In this document: positions 16,838 to 25,006 of the stretch, one piece after another
Layout: each line of letters begins with the position of its first letter
How positions within the stretch are numbered: the first letter of the stretch is position 1
The notes under the pieces: model-generated
The model's input: the letters and a program-made list of their open reading frames with translations, nothing else
Told to the model about the DNA's origin: nothing
The model's database searches: none
Position numbers and translations under genes: made by a program
Assembly: GCF_900111175.1 (NCBI RefSeq)
Contig: NZ_FOGI01000009.1
Coordinates: 1 to 64,000 of the forward strand
Source of the DNA: Actinokineospora terrae
GTDB lineage: Bacteria; Actinomycetota; Actinomycetes; Mycobacteriales; Pseudonocardiaceae
Direction of reading: 5' to 3'
Length of the DNA: 64,000 nucleotides

Positions 16838-17791
16838 TCAATCCGAGTGAACAGTGTGGTCCTCACCATTCGTCTGGTCCAGCCGCCGCAGGATGACCCC
16901 TTCGCGCAGCGCCCACGGCCCGATTTCCACCTCGGGCAGTGACAACGCTCGCATAGTGGCCTGCGCCACCAGCGCACCGGCCACCAGTTGGTGCGCCCGG
17001 CTGGGGCTGACCCCGTCCAACTGGGCCAGGTCAGCGGCCGACATGCGGGTGATGAACGCGATCAGTTGGCTGAGCGCGGTGTCGGTCAGCACCCTGCGGA
17101 CCCGTGGCCCGTCCGAGGACGGCGCGGCACCGGTGAGCCGCGCCAGGGTGCGGAAGGTCTTGGAGGTCGCGACCGCCCGGTCCGGGGCGCCGTACTTGGC
17201 GACCCGGCGGGCCACCGGCGCGAGCTGCTCGGCCAGCCAGCCGACCGTGCGCTCGACCTGGTCGCGGCCGGGCGGGTCGCTGGTGAACCGGGTGCGGGTC
17301 AGCCGACCGGCGCCCAGCGGCAGCGACCAGGCGAAGTCCGGGTCCTCGTCGATCCCGGCGGCGATCTCCAGCGAGCCGCCGCCGATGTCGAGCACCAGCA
17401 GGTTGCCAGCCGACCAGCCGTACCAGCGGCGGGCGGCGAGGAAGGTCAGCCTGGCCTCGTCCTCACCGGAGAGGACCTTGAGCTCGACCCCGGTCTCCTT
17501 GTGCACCCGGCGCAGCACCGCGGCCGAGTTGCCCGCCTCGCGCACCGCGGAGGTGGCGAAGGCCATGAGGTCGGCGCAGCCGAGCCGGACCGAGGACTCC
17601 TTGGCCGCGGCGACGGTGCGCACCAGCTCGTCGGCGCCCACCTTGGACAGTTGGCCGGTCGAGGTGATCCGCTCCGCCAGCCGCAGCACGGTCTTCTCAG
17701 ACCGCGCGGGCGTGGGGTGGGCACCCCGACGAGCGTCCACCACGAGCAGGTGGACGGTGTTGGACCCGACGTCGAGCACACCTAGGCGCAC
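16838..17791 (-). CDS. Ppx/GppA exopolyphosphatase family protein
   Basis: A 317-residue ASKHA-fold protein. MRLGVLDVGSNTVHLLVVD is the N-terminal phosphate 1 motif and LVLDIGGGSLEIA the phosphate 2 motif. The enzyme would remove terminal phosphate from polyphosphate or pppGpp. At this length it lacks the C-terminal HD extension of E. coli Ppx, like the mycobacterial Ppx1 (Rv0496). It lies directly beside the phosphate-linked regX3/senX3 pair, 24 bases from regX3, consistent with a shared role in phosphate economy. Confidence 0.9.
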   Translation of the reverse strand: MRLGVLDVGSNTVHLLVVDARRGAHPTPARSEKTVLRLAERITSTGQLSKVGADELVRTVAAAKESSVRLGCADLMAFATSAVREAGNSAAVLRRVHKETGVELKVLSGEDEARLTFLAARRWYGWSAGNLLVLDIGGGSLEIAAGIDEDPDFAWSLPLGAGRLTRTRFTSDPPGRDQVERTVGWLAEQLAPVARRVAKYGAPDRAVATSKTFRTLARLTGAAPSSDGPRVRRVLTDTALSQLIAFITRMSAADLAQLDGVSPSRAHQLVAGALVAQATMRALSLPEVEIGPWALREGVILRRLDQTNGEDHTVHSD

Positions 17792-17815
17792 TGGGGCACC
17801 GTACCGGGGCGACGA

Positions 17816-18505
17816 TCAGGACTCGAACTTGTAACCCAGACCGCGCACCGTCACCAGGTGGCGCGGCGAGGCCGGGTCGGGTTCGATCTTCGAGCGCAAC
17901 CGCTTGACGTGCACGTCGAGGGTCTTGGTGTCGCCGACGTAGTCCGCGCCCCACACCCGGTCGATGAGCTGGCCGCGGGTGAGCACCCTGCCGACGTTGC
18001 GCAGCAGGTACTCGAGCAGGTCGAACTCCTTGAGCGGCAGCGGGACGTCGGTGCCGTCCACAGTGACCACGTGCCGCTCGACGTCCATTCGCACCGGTCC
18101 GGCCGCGAGCACCTGGGGCAGCAGCTCGCCGTCGCCACCGGCCTCGCCGCCGCGGCGCAGCACCGCGCGCACCCTGGCGATCAGCTCGCGCGCCGAGTAC
18201 GGCTTGGTGACGTAGTCGTCCGCGCCGAGCTCGAGGCCGACGACCTTGTCGATCTCGCTGTCGCGGGCGGTCACCATGATCACCGGCACCGCGGAGCGCT
18301 GGCGCAGCGCCTTGCACACGTCGGTGCCGCTCATCCCGGGCAGCATCAGGTCGAGCAGGACGATGTCGGCGCCGTTGCGGTCGAACTCCTCCAGCGCCTG
18401 CTGGCCGGTGACGGCCACGGCGGCGGTGAAGCCCTCCTTGCGCAGCAGGAAGGCAAGCGGGTCGGCGAAGGACTCCTCGTCCTCCACGATCAGCACTCTC
18501 GTCAT
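17816..18505 (-). CDS. regX3: Response regulator RegX3, OmpR family
   Basis: A 229-residue regulator. The receiver domain has acidic pocket EDE at 8-10, phospho-acceptor Asp52 in VLLDLMLPG, conserved Thr in VTARD and Lys in TKPYSA. The C-terminal winged helix ends with VRGLGYKFE. In mycobacteria RegX3 controls the phosphate starvation response with SenX3. The ATG overlaps the end of senX3 by four bases (ATGA), confirming a bicistronic unit. Confidence 0.92.
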   Translation of the reverse strand: MTRVLIVEDEESFADPLAFLLRKEGFTAAVAVTGQQALEEFDRNGADIVLLDLMLPGMSGTDVCKALRQRSAVPVIMVTARDSEIDKVVGLELGADDYVTKPYSARELIARVRAVLRRGGEAGGDGELLPQVLAAGPVRMDVERHVVTVDGTDVPLPLKEFDLLEYLLRNVGRVLTRGQLIDRVWGADYVGDTKTLDVHVKRLRSKIEPDPASPRHLVTVRGLGYKFES

Positions 18506-19866
18506 GCCATTCCTCCATCGGTCGCGGCGCCGTCGGATTTCGACGGAGCGATCGCGCGGCCGCCCACCAGGGTGGGCTCCGCACCGTTCGTGGTCTGGTC
18601 CCGGGGTTCGGCCTGGGCCGGGACGCGCAGGGTGAAGGTCGAGCCGAGGCCGGGCTTGCTCCACAGCCGCACCTCGCCGCCGTGGTTGGCCGCGACGTGC
18701 TTGACGATGGCCAGGCCGAGGCCGGTGCCGCCGGTGGCGCGCGAGCGGGCCCGGTCGACGCGGTAGAACCGCTCGAAGACCCGCTGCTGCTCGTCCTCCG
18801 GGATGCCGATGCCGCGGTCGGTGACGGCGATCTCCACGAAGCCGTCGGCCACGCTGCGGCTCACCGAGACCGGGCTACCGGCCGAGGAGTAGGCGAGCGC
18901 GTTCTGCAGCAGGTTGGACAGCGCGGTGACCAGCAGCGTCCGGTCGCCCTGCACGAGCAGGCCGCTGTCGTCGTCGGTGGTGACGTCGATGCCGGTGGAC
19001 TCCATCACCAGCCGGGCGCGGCCCATGGCCTCGCGCAGCACGGCGTCGACCTCGACGGTGTGCATCTCGGGCAGCCGCTCGGCGCCCTGCAACCGCGACA
19101 GCGCTATCAACTCGGTGACCAGCGTGCCCAGCCGGTTGCCCTCGTTGAGGATCTTGGTGGTGAACCGGCGCACCTCGACCGGGTCGTCCGCGGCGTCGAG
19201 CACCGCCTCGGCCAGCAGCGCCATCGCGCCGACCGGGGTCTTGAGCTCGTGGCTGACGTTGGCGACGAAGTCGCGCCGGGTGGCCTCCAGCCGGACCGCC
19301 TCGGACTGGTCGTCGGCGTCGACGGCGGTGAACCCGTCGCCGAGCGGCCGGACCTCGCCGAGCACGGCCTCGGGGGTGCGCCCGACCCGCGACTCCAGCG
19401 GCGAGAGGTCCACCTCGATGGGGTCGCCGGTCTCGACGACCACCTCGGCGGCCTTGCGGGCCCGGTCGTCGACGCGGTTGTTGCGGACCAGGCCGAGTTC
19501 CTCCGCCCTGGGGTTGTGGATCACCACGTCACCGAACCGGTTGAGCACGACCACACCGGTGTGGGTGGACTGGATGATCCGTTGGACCAGGTCGGCGACC
19601 GTGGGGCCGTCCGGGGCCCTCCCGGTCCCACCGGAGCGGGACCGACCGAGGAGGAAGCCGACGAACAGGCCGATCAGCAGGGTGCCGAACGACAGCGCGA
19701 GACAGACCGGGGCGGCCACACCGAGGATCGTAGGCAGGGGCCCCAGTGGTTTGACCAGCCCGGGAACGGCATTGGTGACCGTGCCGACACCCCTGCGCGT
19801 GCTTGTTCCCCACTCGGCCAAGCCCCGTTCACTCGATCGTGTCCTACTGGCCGGTAACCATCGCAC
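18502..19866 (-). CDS. senX3: Sensor histidine kinase SenX3
   Basis: Up to 454 residues. A hydrophobic segment at about 46-73 anchors the protein, followed by a PAS-like domain (about 85-200), the DHp helix with the phosphorylated His in VSHELKTPVGAM, and an ATPase domain with the N box LSNLLQNALAYS, the G1 box VTDRGIGIPEDEQ and GGTGLGLAIVKH. The start is uncertain: the ATG at 19866 has no clear ribosome site and an in-frame TTG lies about 15 codons later, which would still keep the membrane helix. It detects phosphate limitation with RegX3 in mycobacteria. Confidence 0.88.
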   Translation of the reverse strand: MRWLPASRTRSSERGLAEWGTSTRRGVGTVTNAVPGLVKPLGPLPTILGVAAPVCLALSFGTLLIGLFVGFLLGRSRSGGTGRAPDGPTVADLVQRIIQSTHTGVVVLNRFGDVVIHNPRAEELGLVRNNRVDDRARKAAEVVVETGDPIEVDLSPLESRVGRTPEAVLGEVRPLGDGFTAVDADDQSEAVRLEATRRDFVANVSHELKTPVGAMALLAEAVLDAADDPVEVRRFTTKILNEGNRLGTLVTELIALSRLQGAERLPEMHTVEVDAVLREAMGRARLVMESTGIDVTTDDDSGLLVQGDRTLLVTALSNLLQNALAYSSAGSPVSVSRSVADGFVEIAVTDRGIGIPEDEQQRVFERFYRVDRARSRATGGTGLGLAIVKHVAANHGGEVRLWSKPGLGSTFTLRVPAQAEPRDQTTNGAEPTLVGGRAIAPSKSDGAATDGGMA

Positions 19867-20031
19867 TCCATGCGTCCGGGCGACACCGCCGTCGGAGCGA
19901 AACCGGCCGTTGGGGGGATCACACCCGGGTCGACGGCTCCCGGCCGTGTCGGCGGTGGCCGACCGGCCGAAGTGGACACCCCAACGACCGGCGGGGCGTC
20001 CACTTCGTCCGATCCATCAGTCCACTGGGGA

Positions 20032-20778
20032 CTAGCGGCCCTGGTTGGCCACCGCGCTGATCGCGGCGTTCGCGGCGTCCGGGTCGAGGTAGGTGCCGCC
20101 GGGGTTGGTCGGCTTCAGCGCCTCGTCGAGGTCGTAGCGCAACGGGATGCCGGTGGGGATGTTCAGGCCTGCGATGTCGCCGTCGGAGATGCCGTCGAGG
20201 TGCTTGACCAGCGCCCGCAGCGAGTTGCCGTGCGCGCCGACCAGCACGGTCTTGCCCGCGCGCAGGTCCGGCACGATCTCCTGTTCCCAGTACGGGACGA
20301 GCCTGGCCACGACGTCCTTGAGGCACTCGGTGCGCGGGGCGGCGGCACCGAGGTGCGCGTAGCGGGGGTCGCCGTCCTGGCTGAACTCGTCGCCGGGGTC
20401 GATGGGCGGCGGCGGGGTGTCGTAGGAGCGGCGCCAGAGCATGAACTGCTCCTCGCCGAACTCCGCCAGCGTCTGCTTCTTGTTCTTGCCCTGGAGCGCG
20501 CCGTAGTGCCGCTCGTTGAGCCGCCAGTCGCGCTTGACCGGGATCCACACCCGGTCGGCCGCGTCGAGGGCGAGGTGCGCGGTGGTGATCGCGCGGCGCT
20601 GCAACGAGGTGTGCACGACGTCCGGCAGGATGCCCGCCTCGCGCAGCAGCAGCCCGCCCCTGGAGGCCTCGGCGACCCCCTTCTCGGACAGGGCGACGTC
20701 CACCCAGCCGGTGAACAGGTTCTGCGCGTTCCAGACGCTCTCGCCGTGGCGGAGCAACACCAGGGTTCCGATGGCCAT
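20032..20778 (-). CDS. gpmA: 2,3-bisphosphoglycerate-dependent phosphoglycerate mutase
   Basis: A 248-residue glycolytic enzyme. LVLLRHGESVWNAQNLFTGW carries the phospho-histidine RHGE motif, and the second active-site histidine is in VLVGAHGNSLRALV. Length and motifs fit the dPGM type. The ATG at 20778 begins MAIGTLVLLRHG. It lies upstream of senX3 on the same strand with a 166-base gap, the same order as gpm1-senX3-regX3 in M. tuberculosis. Confidence 0.95.
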   Translation of the reverse strand: MAIGTLVLLRHGESVWNAQNLFTGWVDVALSEKGVAEASRGGLLLREAGILPDVVHTSLQRRAITTAHLALDAADRVWIPVKRDWRLNERHYGALQGKNKKQTLAEFGEEQFMLWRRSYDTPPPPIDPGDEFSQDGDPRYAHLGAAAPRTECLKDVVARLVPYWEQEIVPDLRAGKTVLVGAHGNSLRALVKHLDGISDGDIAGLNIPTGIPLRYDLDEALKPTNPGGTYLDPDAANAAISAVANQGR

Positions 20779-20962
20779 GGCGAAAGCCTGCCAGACCCGC
20801 GAGCTCACCCGGGGTGTGCCACTGCTCACCGGTGGACCCGACGACCACCCTGGCCCGAAGGGGCGAGCTGCTTGCGCCGGTCAGCGGCACTCACCACCGG
20901 GTGACACCCGATTTGGCCCAGCTTGTACCCCCAAACGCCGCCAAAGGCACAGATAGTTGTCG

Positions 20963-20982
20963 GATCACCGACTTCCGTGATC
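20963..20982. promoter_or_regulatory. GATCAC-N8-GTGATC dyad, candidate operator
   Basis: A perfect 6-base inverted repeat with an 8-base centre in an AT-rich stretch about 185 bases upstream of the gpmA start. Spacing of about one helical turn and a half fits a dimeric regulator. No regulator is assigned. Confidence 0.35.
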
Positions 20983-21195
20983 GAATAGTTACTAACAGTC
21001 TGCGACAGACACGAATGGCGTAGTTGTCGGCCTTGTGCAGGCGTCCGGCATCTGACAAGTTGACCTATAGGCGCCCCGGGTCAGCTCCCACGCACTCCCT
21101 GGTCCGGGTGGCGTCCCGCGCGGCTCGACTCCCCTGCCGAGCCGCCGACCCGCGAGGCTCCCGGGTGCCCCCCGCCACGGGACGCAGCGGGCAGG

Positions 21196-21317
21196 CGCGG
21201 GGCGGTTCGGGAACGCGACTCCCCCTCGCTCGAACCGCCCCGCGACTCAAAACCCCAGTTCAGAACCGTTCGGGAACGCGAAGGCACCCACGCGCTCGAA
21301 CCGCCCCGCGACTCAAA
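21196..21317. terminator. Strong hairpin with two alternative 3' arms, 3' of the DUF4349 gene
   Basis: CGCGGGGCGGTTCG at 21196-21209 is perfectly complementary to CGAACCGCCCCGCG at 21231-21244, and again to an identical copy at 21297-21310. The two right arms lie in a 24-base exact direct repeat, 21228-21251 and 21294-21317. It starts 18 bases after the DUF4349 stop on the minus strand, so its first role is probably transcript termination. Confidence 0.65.
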
Positions 21318-21334
21318 CTCTCAGCTTGCGACAG

Positions 21335-22273
21335 TCAGGCTTCAGTGGCAGGTACTACCGCAGGCGGCGGGGTCACCACGGTGCGGTTGCGCCGACGAGC
21401 GCGCCACAGCAGGTAGGCCGGGATCCCCAGCACCACCGCGAACGGCAGCACGGTGCCCACGACGCGCAGCACGAACGACCCCGCGTCCAGGAACGCCCGC
21501 CACCCGGTCGCGAGCGCACCGAGGAACGAGTCGTCGTCCTCGGCCACCGGCGGGGCGGCCCCGTCGAGGCTGATCCGCACGGTCACCGTCGACAGCGCGA
21601 CGCTGCCCGCGAGCACCTCGCGCCGCTTGAGCAGCGACTCCAGCTCGGCCTCGCGCCGGGTGACCTCGCCCTCGAGCTGCACGATCTCCGAGATGGTGCC
21701 CGCGCGGTCGAGCAGCGCGCGCACCCTGGCCAGGCTGGCCCGCTGGGTCTCGATGCGGCTCTCCACGTCCACGACCTGCTCGGTGACGTCCTGAGCGGTC
21801 TGCGAGCGGTTGCGCACCTGCCCGGCCGCGGTGATCTTCTCCAGCGCCTTGTCCAGCCGGTCGGACGGCACGTGCAGGGTCAGCGTCGCGTACCGGTCGT
21901 TGACCTGCTCCTGCCCGGAGAACCCGCCCTCCGAGGTCACCGCGTCGCGGACCTGGTCGGCGGCGTCGGACACCTTGCCCGCGGTCAGCTCCACGCTCGC
22001 GGTGCGGACGAGCTTGCGGTCCACGCCCGGCTGGTTGACCCGAGGCGGCTCCGCGGGCTCCTTGTTCGCCTCGGTGGGCGACGACCCGGAGCGGGCGCCC
22101 GTCCCGGTGGCGAGGTCGGTTGCGCTGTCGCCCGGCCCGCCCGGCTCGTGCAACGCGGGGACGGGCGCGGCGGGCGCCCCGCCCGACGACATGCTGTCCG
22201 TCGACGTGCACCCCACCGCCAAGGCCCCCGCCACCAGCAGCACCGCGGTTAACCCGGCTCTCCGGCTCACCAT
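21335..22273 (-). CDS. DUF4349 domain lipoprotein
   Basis: A 312-residue predicted lipoprotein. The signal peptide ends at the lipobox LAVGC, so Cys22 would be lipidated. A Ser/Gly/Pro linker precedes a DUF4349 region with VRTASVELTAGKVSDAADQVRDAV and a long coiled coil (about 150-230, rich in Glu, Arg and Leu). A C-terminal membrane helix (FVLRVVGTVLPFAVVLGIPAYLLW) gives a second anchor. Function unknown; the topology suggests an envelope-spanning or surface-exposed role. Confidence 0.82.
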   Translation of the reverse strand: MVSRRAGLTAVLLVAGALAVGCTSTDSMSSGGAPAAPVPALHEPGGPGDSATDLATGTGARSGSSPTEANKEPAEPPRVNQPGVDRKLVRTASVELTAGKVSDAADQVRDAVTSEGGFSGQEQVNDRYATLTLHVPSDRLDKALEKITAAGQVRNRSQTAQDVTEQVVDVESRIETQRASLARVRALLDRAGTISEIVQLEGEVTRREAELESLLKRREVLAGSVALSTVTVRISLDGAAPPVAEDDDSFLGALATGWRAFLDAGSFVLRVVGTVLPFAVVLGIPAYLLWRARRRNRTVVTPPPAVVPATEA

Positions 22274-22348
22274 GTCGAGCTCCCCTCTCGCGCTGTTCGT
22301 CTGACATGCAGACGGGGCGCGCGGGTCAGGGCGTTGCGGGCGGGGTGA

Positions 22349-22879
22349 TCACGAGTCGGCCTCGTCTGCGACACGGCCCTGTTGCCCGGCGGGTTCGAGC
22401 AGGTGGGCGAAGGCCTGGAGGTTGGCGAGCGACTCGCCGCGCGAGGTCCGCCAGTCCCACTCGCGGCGGATGGCGGAGGCGAAGCCGATCTCCAGCAGGG
22501 TGTTGAAGTCGCCGTCGGCTGCCTCGAGGACCTGGCCGAGCAGGCGGTCGAGCTCGTCGGCGGTCACCGCGGCGTGGCTGACCTTGCCCACCAGGTAGAT
22601 GTCACCCAATCGGTCGACGGTGTAGTGCACGCCGTAGAGCCGGGCGTTGCGGCGCAGCAGGAAGCGGTAGACCTCCTCGTGCGCCTCGTCCGGCTTGCGG
22701 CACACGAACGCCTCGACGCTGAGCGCGTGGTTGCCCAGGATGAGCCAGCAGTTGGTGCGCTGCTTCTTGATCCCGGGGAGGGTGACGTGGAACCGGCCCG
22801 GCTGCGGCCGCTCGTAGTCCAGCTCCCGCTCGGTGAGCGCGTCCGCGATTACCTGGTCGAGTGAATGCGCATCCGTCAC
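22349..22879 (-). CDS. YbjN domain-containing protein
   Basis: A 176-residue soluble protein of the YbjN/type III chaperone-like fold. The core runs from RFHVTLPGIKKQRTNCWLILG through YRFLLRRNARLYGVHYTVD. No catalytic residues are evident, and related proteins are thought to act as chaperones or regulators. Its ATG overlaps the mshA stop (22876-22879), and the mshA-YbjN pair is conserved in mycobacteria (Rv0486-Rv0487), so the two should be cotranslated. Confidence 0.85.
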   Translation of the reverse strand: MTDAHSLDQVIADALTERELDYERPQPGRFHVTLPGIKKQRTNCWLILGNHALSVEAFVCRKPDEAHEEVYRFLLRRNARLYGVHYTVDRLGDIYLVGKVSHAAVTADELDRLLGQVLEAADGDFNTLLEIGFASAIRREWDWRTSRGESLANLQAFAHLLEPAGQQGRVADEADS

Positions 22880-24168
22880 ACCGCCACCTCAGCACGCGCG
22901 GAGGCGTACCGCAGGACGTGGTCGGCCTCGACGTAGGCAGCGATGAGGGCGTCGGTGGTGCGGTCCCAGGAGAACGCCCTGGCGTGCCGGACCGCGCCTG
23001 CGCCCAGCTCGGCGCGCAGGTCGGGCGCGGTGACCAGGCGGCCGAGCGAGTCGGCCCAGTCGGCGGTGGCGTGGCCGTCGACGAGCAGGCCGGACACCCG
23101 GTCGGCGACCGCGACCGGTAACCCGCCGACGGCGGCGGCGACCACCGGGGTGCCGCAGGCCTGCGCCTCCAGGGCGACCAGGCCGAAGCTCTCGTTGTGG
23201 CTGGGCACGGCGACCACGTCGGCGGCGCGGTAGACGGTGGCCAGCGCGGCCCCGGACTGCGGCGGCAGGAACCGCACCACGTCGGTGATGCCCAGCGCGA
23301 CGGCCAGGTCCTGCAACGCGGCGGGCTGGTCGAGGCCGGTGCCGGAGGGCCCGCCCGCGACGAGGACGACGAGCTTGTCCCTGGCCGCGGTGCCCCTGGC
23401 GATCAGCTCGGCGGCGGCGCGCAGCAGCACGTCCGGCGCCTTCAGCGGCTGGATGCGGCCGACGAAGGCCACCACCACGGCGTCCTGCGGCAGCCGCAGC
23501 CTGGCCCTGGCCGCGGCCCGGTCGCCCGGGCGGAAGCGGTCCAGGTCGACCCCGGGGGCGATGGTCCTGACCTTCTCCGGCGCCGCGTCGTACAGGTCGA
23601 TCAGCTGCGCGGCCTCGACGGCGGTGTTGGCGATGAGCTGGTCGGCCTCGTCGACCACCTGCTGCTCGCCGAGGACGCGGTCGAGCGGCTCCGGGGTGTC
23701 GCCGTCGGCGAGCGCGGCGTTCTTGACCTTGGCCAGGGTGTGCGCGGTGTGCACCAGCGGCACCCCCCAGCGCTCGCGGGCCAGCCAGCCGACCTGGCCG
23801 GAGAGCCAGTAGTGCGAGTGCACCAGCTCGTAGTGGCCCGGCTCGTGCCTGGCCTCGGCGCGCAGCACGCCCGCGGTGAACGGGCACAGCTGGCTGGGCA
23901 GCTCGGCGCGCTGCAACCCCTCGAACGGGCCTGCGGAGACGTGCCTGACCAGCACGCCGGGGGCCAGTTCGACGACCGGCGGCAGGTCGGAGGCGGTGGC
24001 CCGGGTGAACACCTCGACCGCGATGCCGCGCTGGGCCATCCGCGTGGTCGTCTCGGTGATGTAGACGTTCATCCCGCCCGCGTCCCCCGTGCCGGGCTGC
24101 TCCAACGGGGACGTGTGCACTGACAGGACCGCGATGCGCCGAGGCCTGCGCAGCTGCGTGGGAGTCAC
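22876..24168 (-). CDS. mshA: D-inositol-3-phosphate glycosyltransferase (mycothiol synthesis)
   Basis: A 430-residue GT-B glycosyltransferase that joins UDP-GlcNAc to inositol-3-phosphate, the first step of mycothiol. The N-terminal block PLEQPGTGDAGGMNVYI binds the acceptor, and the C-terminal domain has FVGRIQPLKAPDVLLRAA and the nucleotide-sugar motif around PSHNESFGLVALEAQACGTPVVA with its E-x7-E. The GTG at 24168 puts the fold start 15 residues in. It lies 7 bases after the hydrolase stop and is coupled to the YbjN gene. Mycothiol is the main thiol of actinobacteria. Confidence 0.95.
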   Translation of the reverse strand: MTPTQLRRPRRIAVLSVHTSPLEQPGTGDAGGMNVYITETTTRMAQRGIAVEVFTRATASDLPPVVELAPGVLVRHVSAGPFEGLQRAELPSQLCPFTAGVLRAEARHEPGHYELVHSHYWLSGQVGWLARERWGVPLVHTAHTLAKVKNAALADGDTPEPLDRVLGEQQVVDEADQLIANTAVEAAQLIDLYDAAPEKVRTIAPGVDLDRFRPGDRAAARARLRLPQDAVVVAFVGRIQPLKAPDVLLRAAAELIARGTAARDKLVVLVAGGPSGTGLDQPAALQDLAVALGITDVVRFLPPQSGAALATVYRAADVVAVPSHNESFGLVALEAQACGTPVVAAAVGGLPVAVADRVSGLLVDGHATADWADSLGRLVTAPDLRAELGAGAVRHARAFSWDRTTDALIAAYVEADHVLRYASARAEVAV

Positions 24169-24175
24169 CCCGGAT

Positions 24176-25006
24176 TCACCCCTTCCGGCCCTCCGCGGCC
24201 AGGGCGGCCTGGCGGAGCACACCGTTGAACTCGTCGACCCGTTCGGCGAAGGGCGCGTGCCCGACCCCTGAGAACCAACGCAGTGTGGCACCGGGAATCT
24301 TCCCGGCCGCGTACTCGGCACCGGCAGGTTCGACCACCACGTCGGCGGTCCCGTGCACCACGGTGGTGGGCGCGGTGATCCCCGCGAGCACGTCGCCGCT
24401 CCCCACATCCCGCCTGAACAAAGCCTTCCGGACCGCGGGCGGCACCCGCAGCGTGTCCCCGAACCAGGCCTGCGCGAGGGCGCCGGGGGCGGGCTCGGCG
24501 GTCATGGCGACTGTGAGGGACGCGACAGCGGGGACGGCCACCGCGAGGTCCTCGGCGAACACGGCGGGCAGCGCGGCGGCCATCGCGGGGCCCGGTCGGC
24601 CGCCGGGGTGGCCCTTGCCGATCTCGGTGATAGCACCGACCAGGACGATGGCGGCCAGGTCCGCGCAGCCGCGGTCGCGCACGTAGTCGGTGATCACCAG
24701 ACCGCCGTAGGACCAGCCGACGACGACCGCGGGGGCACCGGCGAACGCCAGCACGGCGGCCAGGTCCTCGGCCCACACGGCCGGGTCGTCGTAGCCGGTG
24801 TCGGGGATGTCCGATTCGCCGTGCCCGCGCAGGTCAACGGCGATCAGGTGGTGCGCGGCGGCGAGCCCGGGATCGGCGAACTGGGCGGCCCAGCAGCGGC
24901 CGGACTGCGCCCACCCGTGCACGAAGACGATCGGCGGCGCGGTGGGATCCCCGGCGGTGCGGACGGCCAGTGTGGCGCCGCCCGCACCGTGCACGGCGTG
25001 GATCAA
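24176..25006 (-). CDS. Alpha/beta hydrolase
   Basis: A 276-residue alpha/beta hydrolase. VFVHGWAQSGRCW holds the oxyanion HG motif, GWSYGG the nucleophile serine, and GVGHAPF the catalytic histidine. The substrate is not evident. The start is a TTG at 25006 that overlaps the TGA of the L,D-transpeptidase gene by four bases (TTGA), giving MIHAVHGAGG; a GTG 4 codons later is the alternative. The overlap and the 7-base gap to mshA place it in one transcript from the transpeptidase to YbjN. Confidence 0.82.
   Translation of the reverse strand: MIHAVHGAGGATLAVRTAGDPTAPPIVFVHGWAQSGRCWAAQFADPGLAAAHHLIAVDLRGHGESDIPDTGYDDPAVWAEDLAAVLAFAGAPAVVVGWSYGGLVITDYVRDRGCADLAAIVLVGAITEIGKGHPGGRPGPAMAAALPAVFAEDLAVAVPAVASLTVAMTAEPAPGALAQAWFGDTLRVPPAVRKALFRRDVGSGDVLAGITAPTTVVHGTADVVVEPAGAEYAAGKIPGATLRWFSGVGHAPFAERVDEFNGVLRQAALAAEGRKG

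Larger units (their letters stand above)
20779..21334. other. 556-base intergenic region between gpmA and DUF4349 genes
   Basis: No convincing gene. The gpmA-proximal 250 bases are unusually AT-rich for this genome and probably hold its promoter. They include a GATCAC-N8-GTGATC dyad at 20963-20982 and two copies of TAGTTGTCGG (20954 and 21021). The distal part holds direct and inverted repeats listed separately. Confidence 0.55.

Noticed and set aside
19826..19840. PHO-box half site GTTCACT before senX3
   Set aside because: A single half site without a second repeat at 11 bases is not enough to call a RegX3 box.
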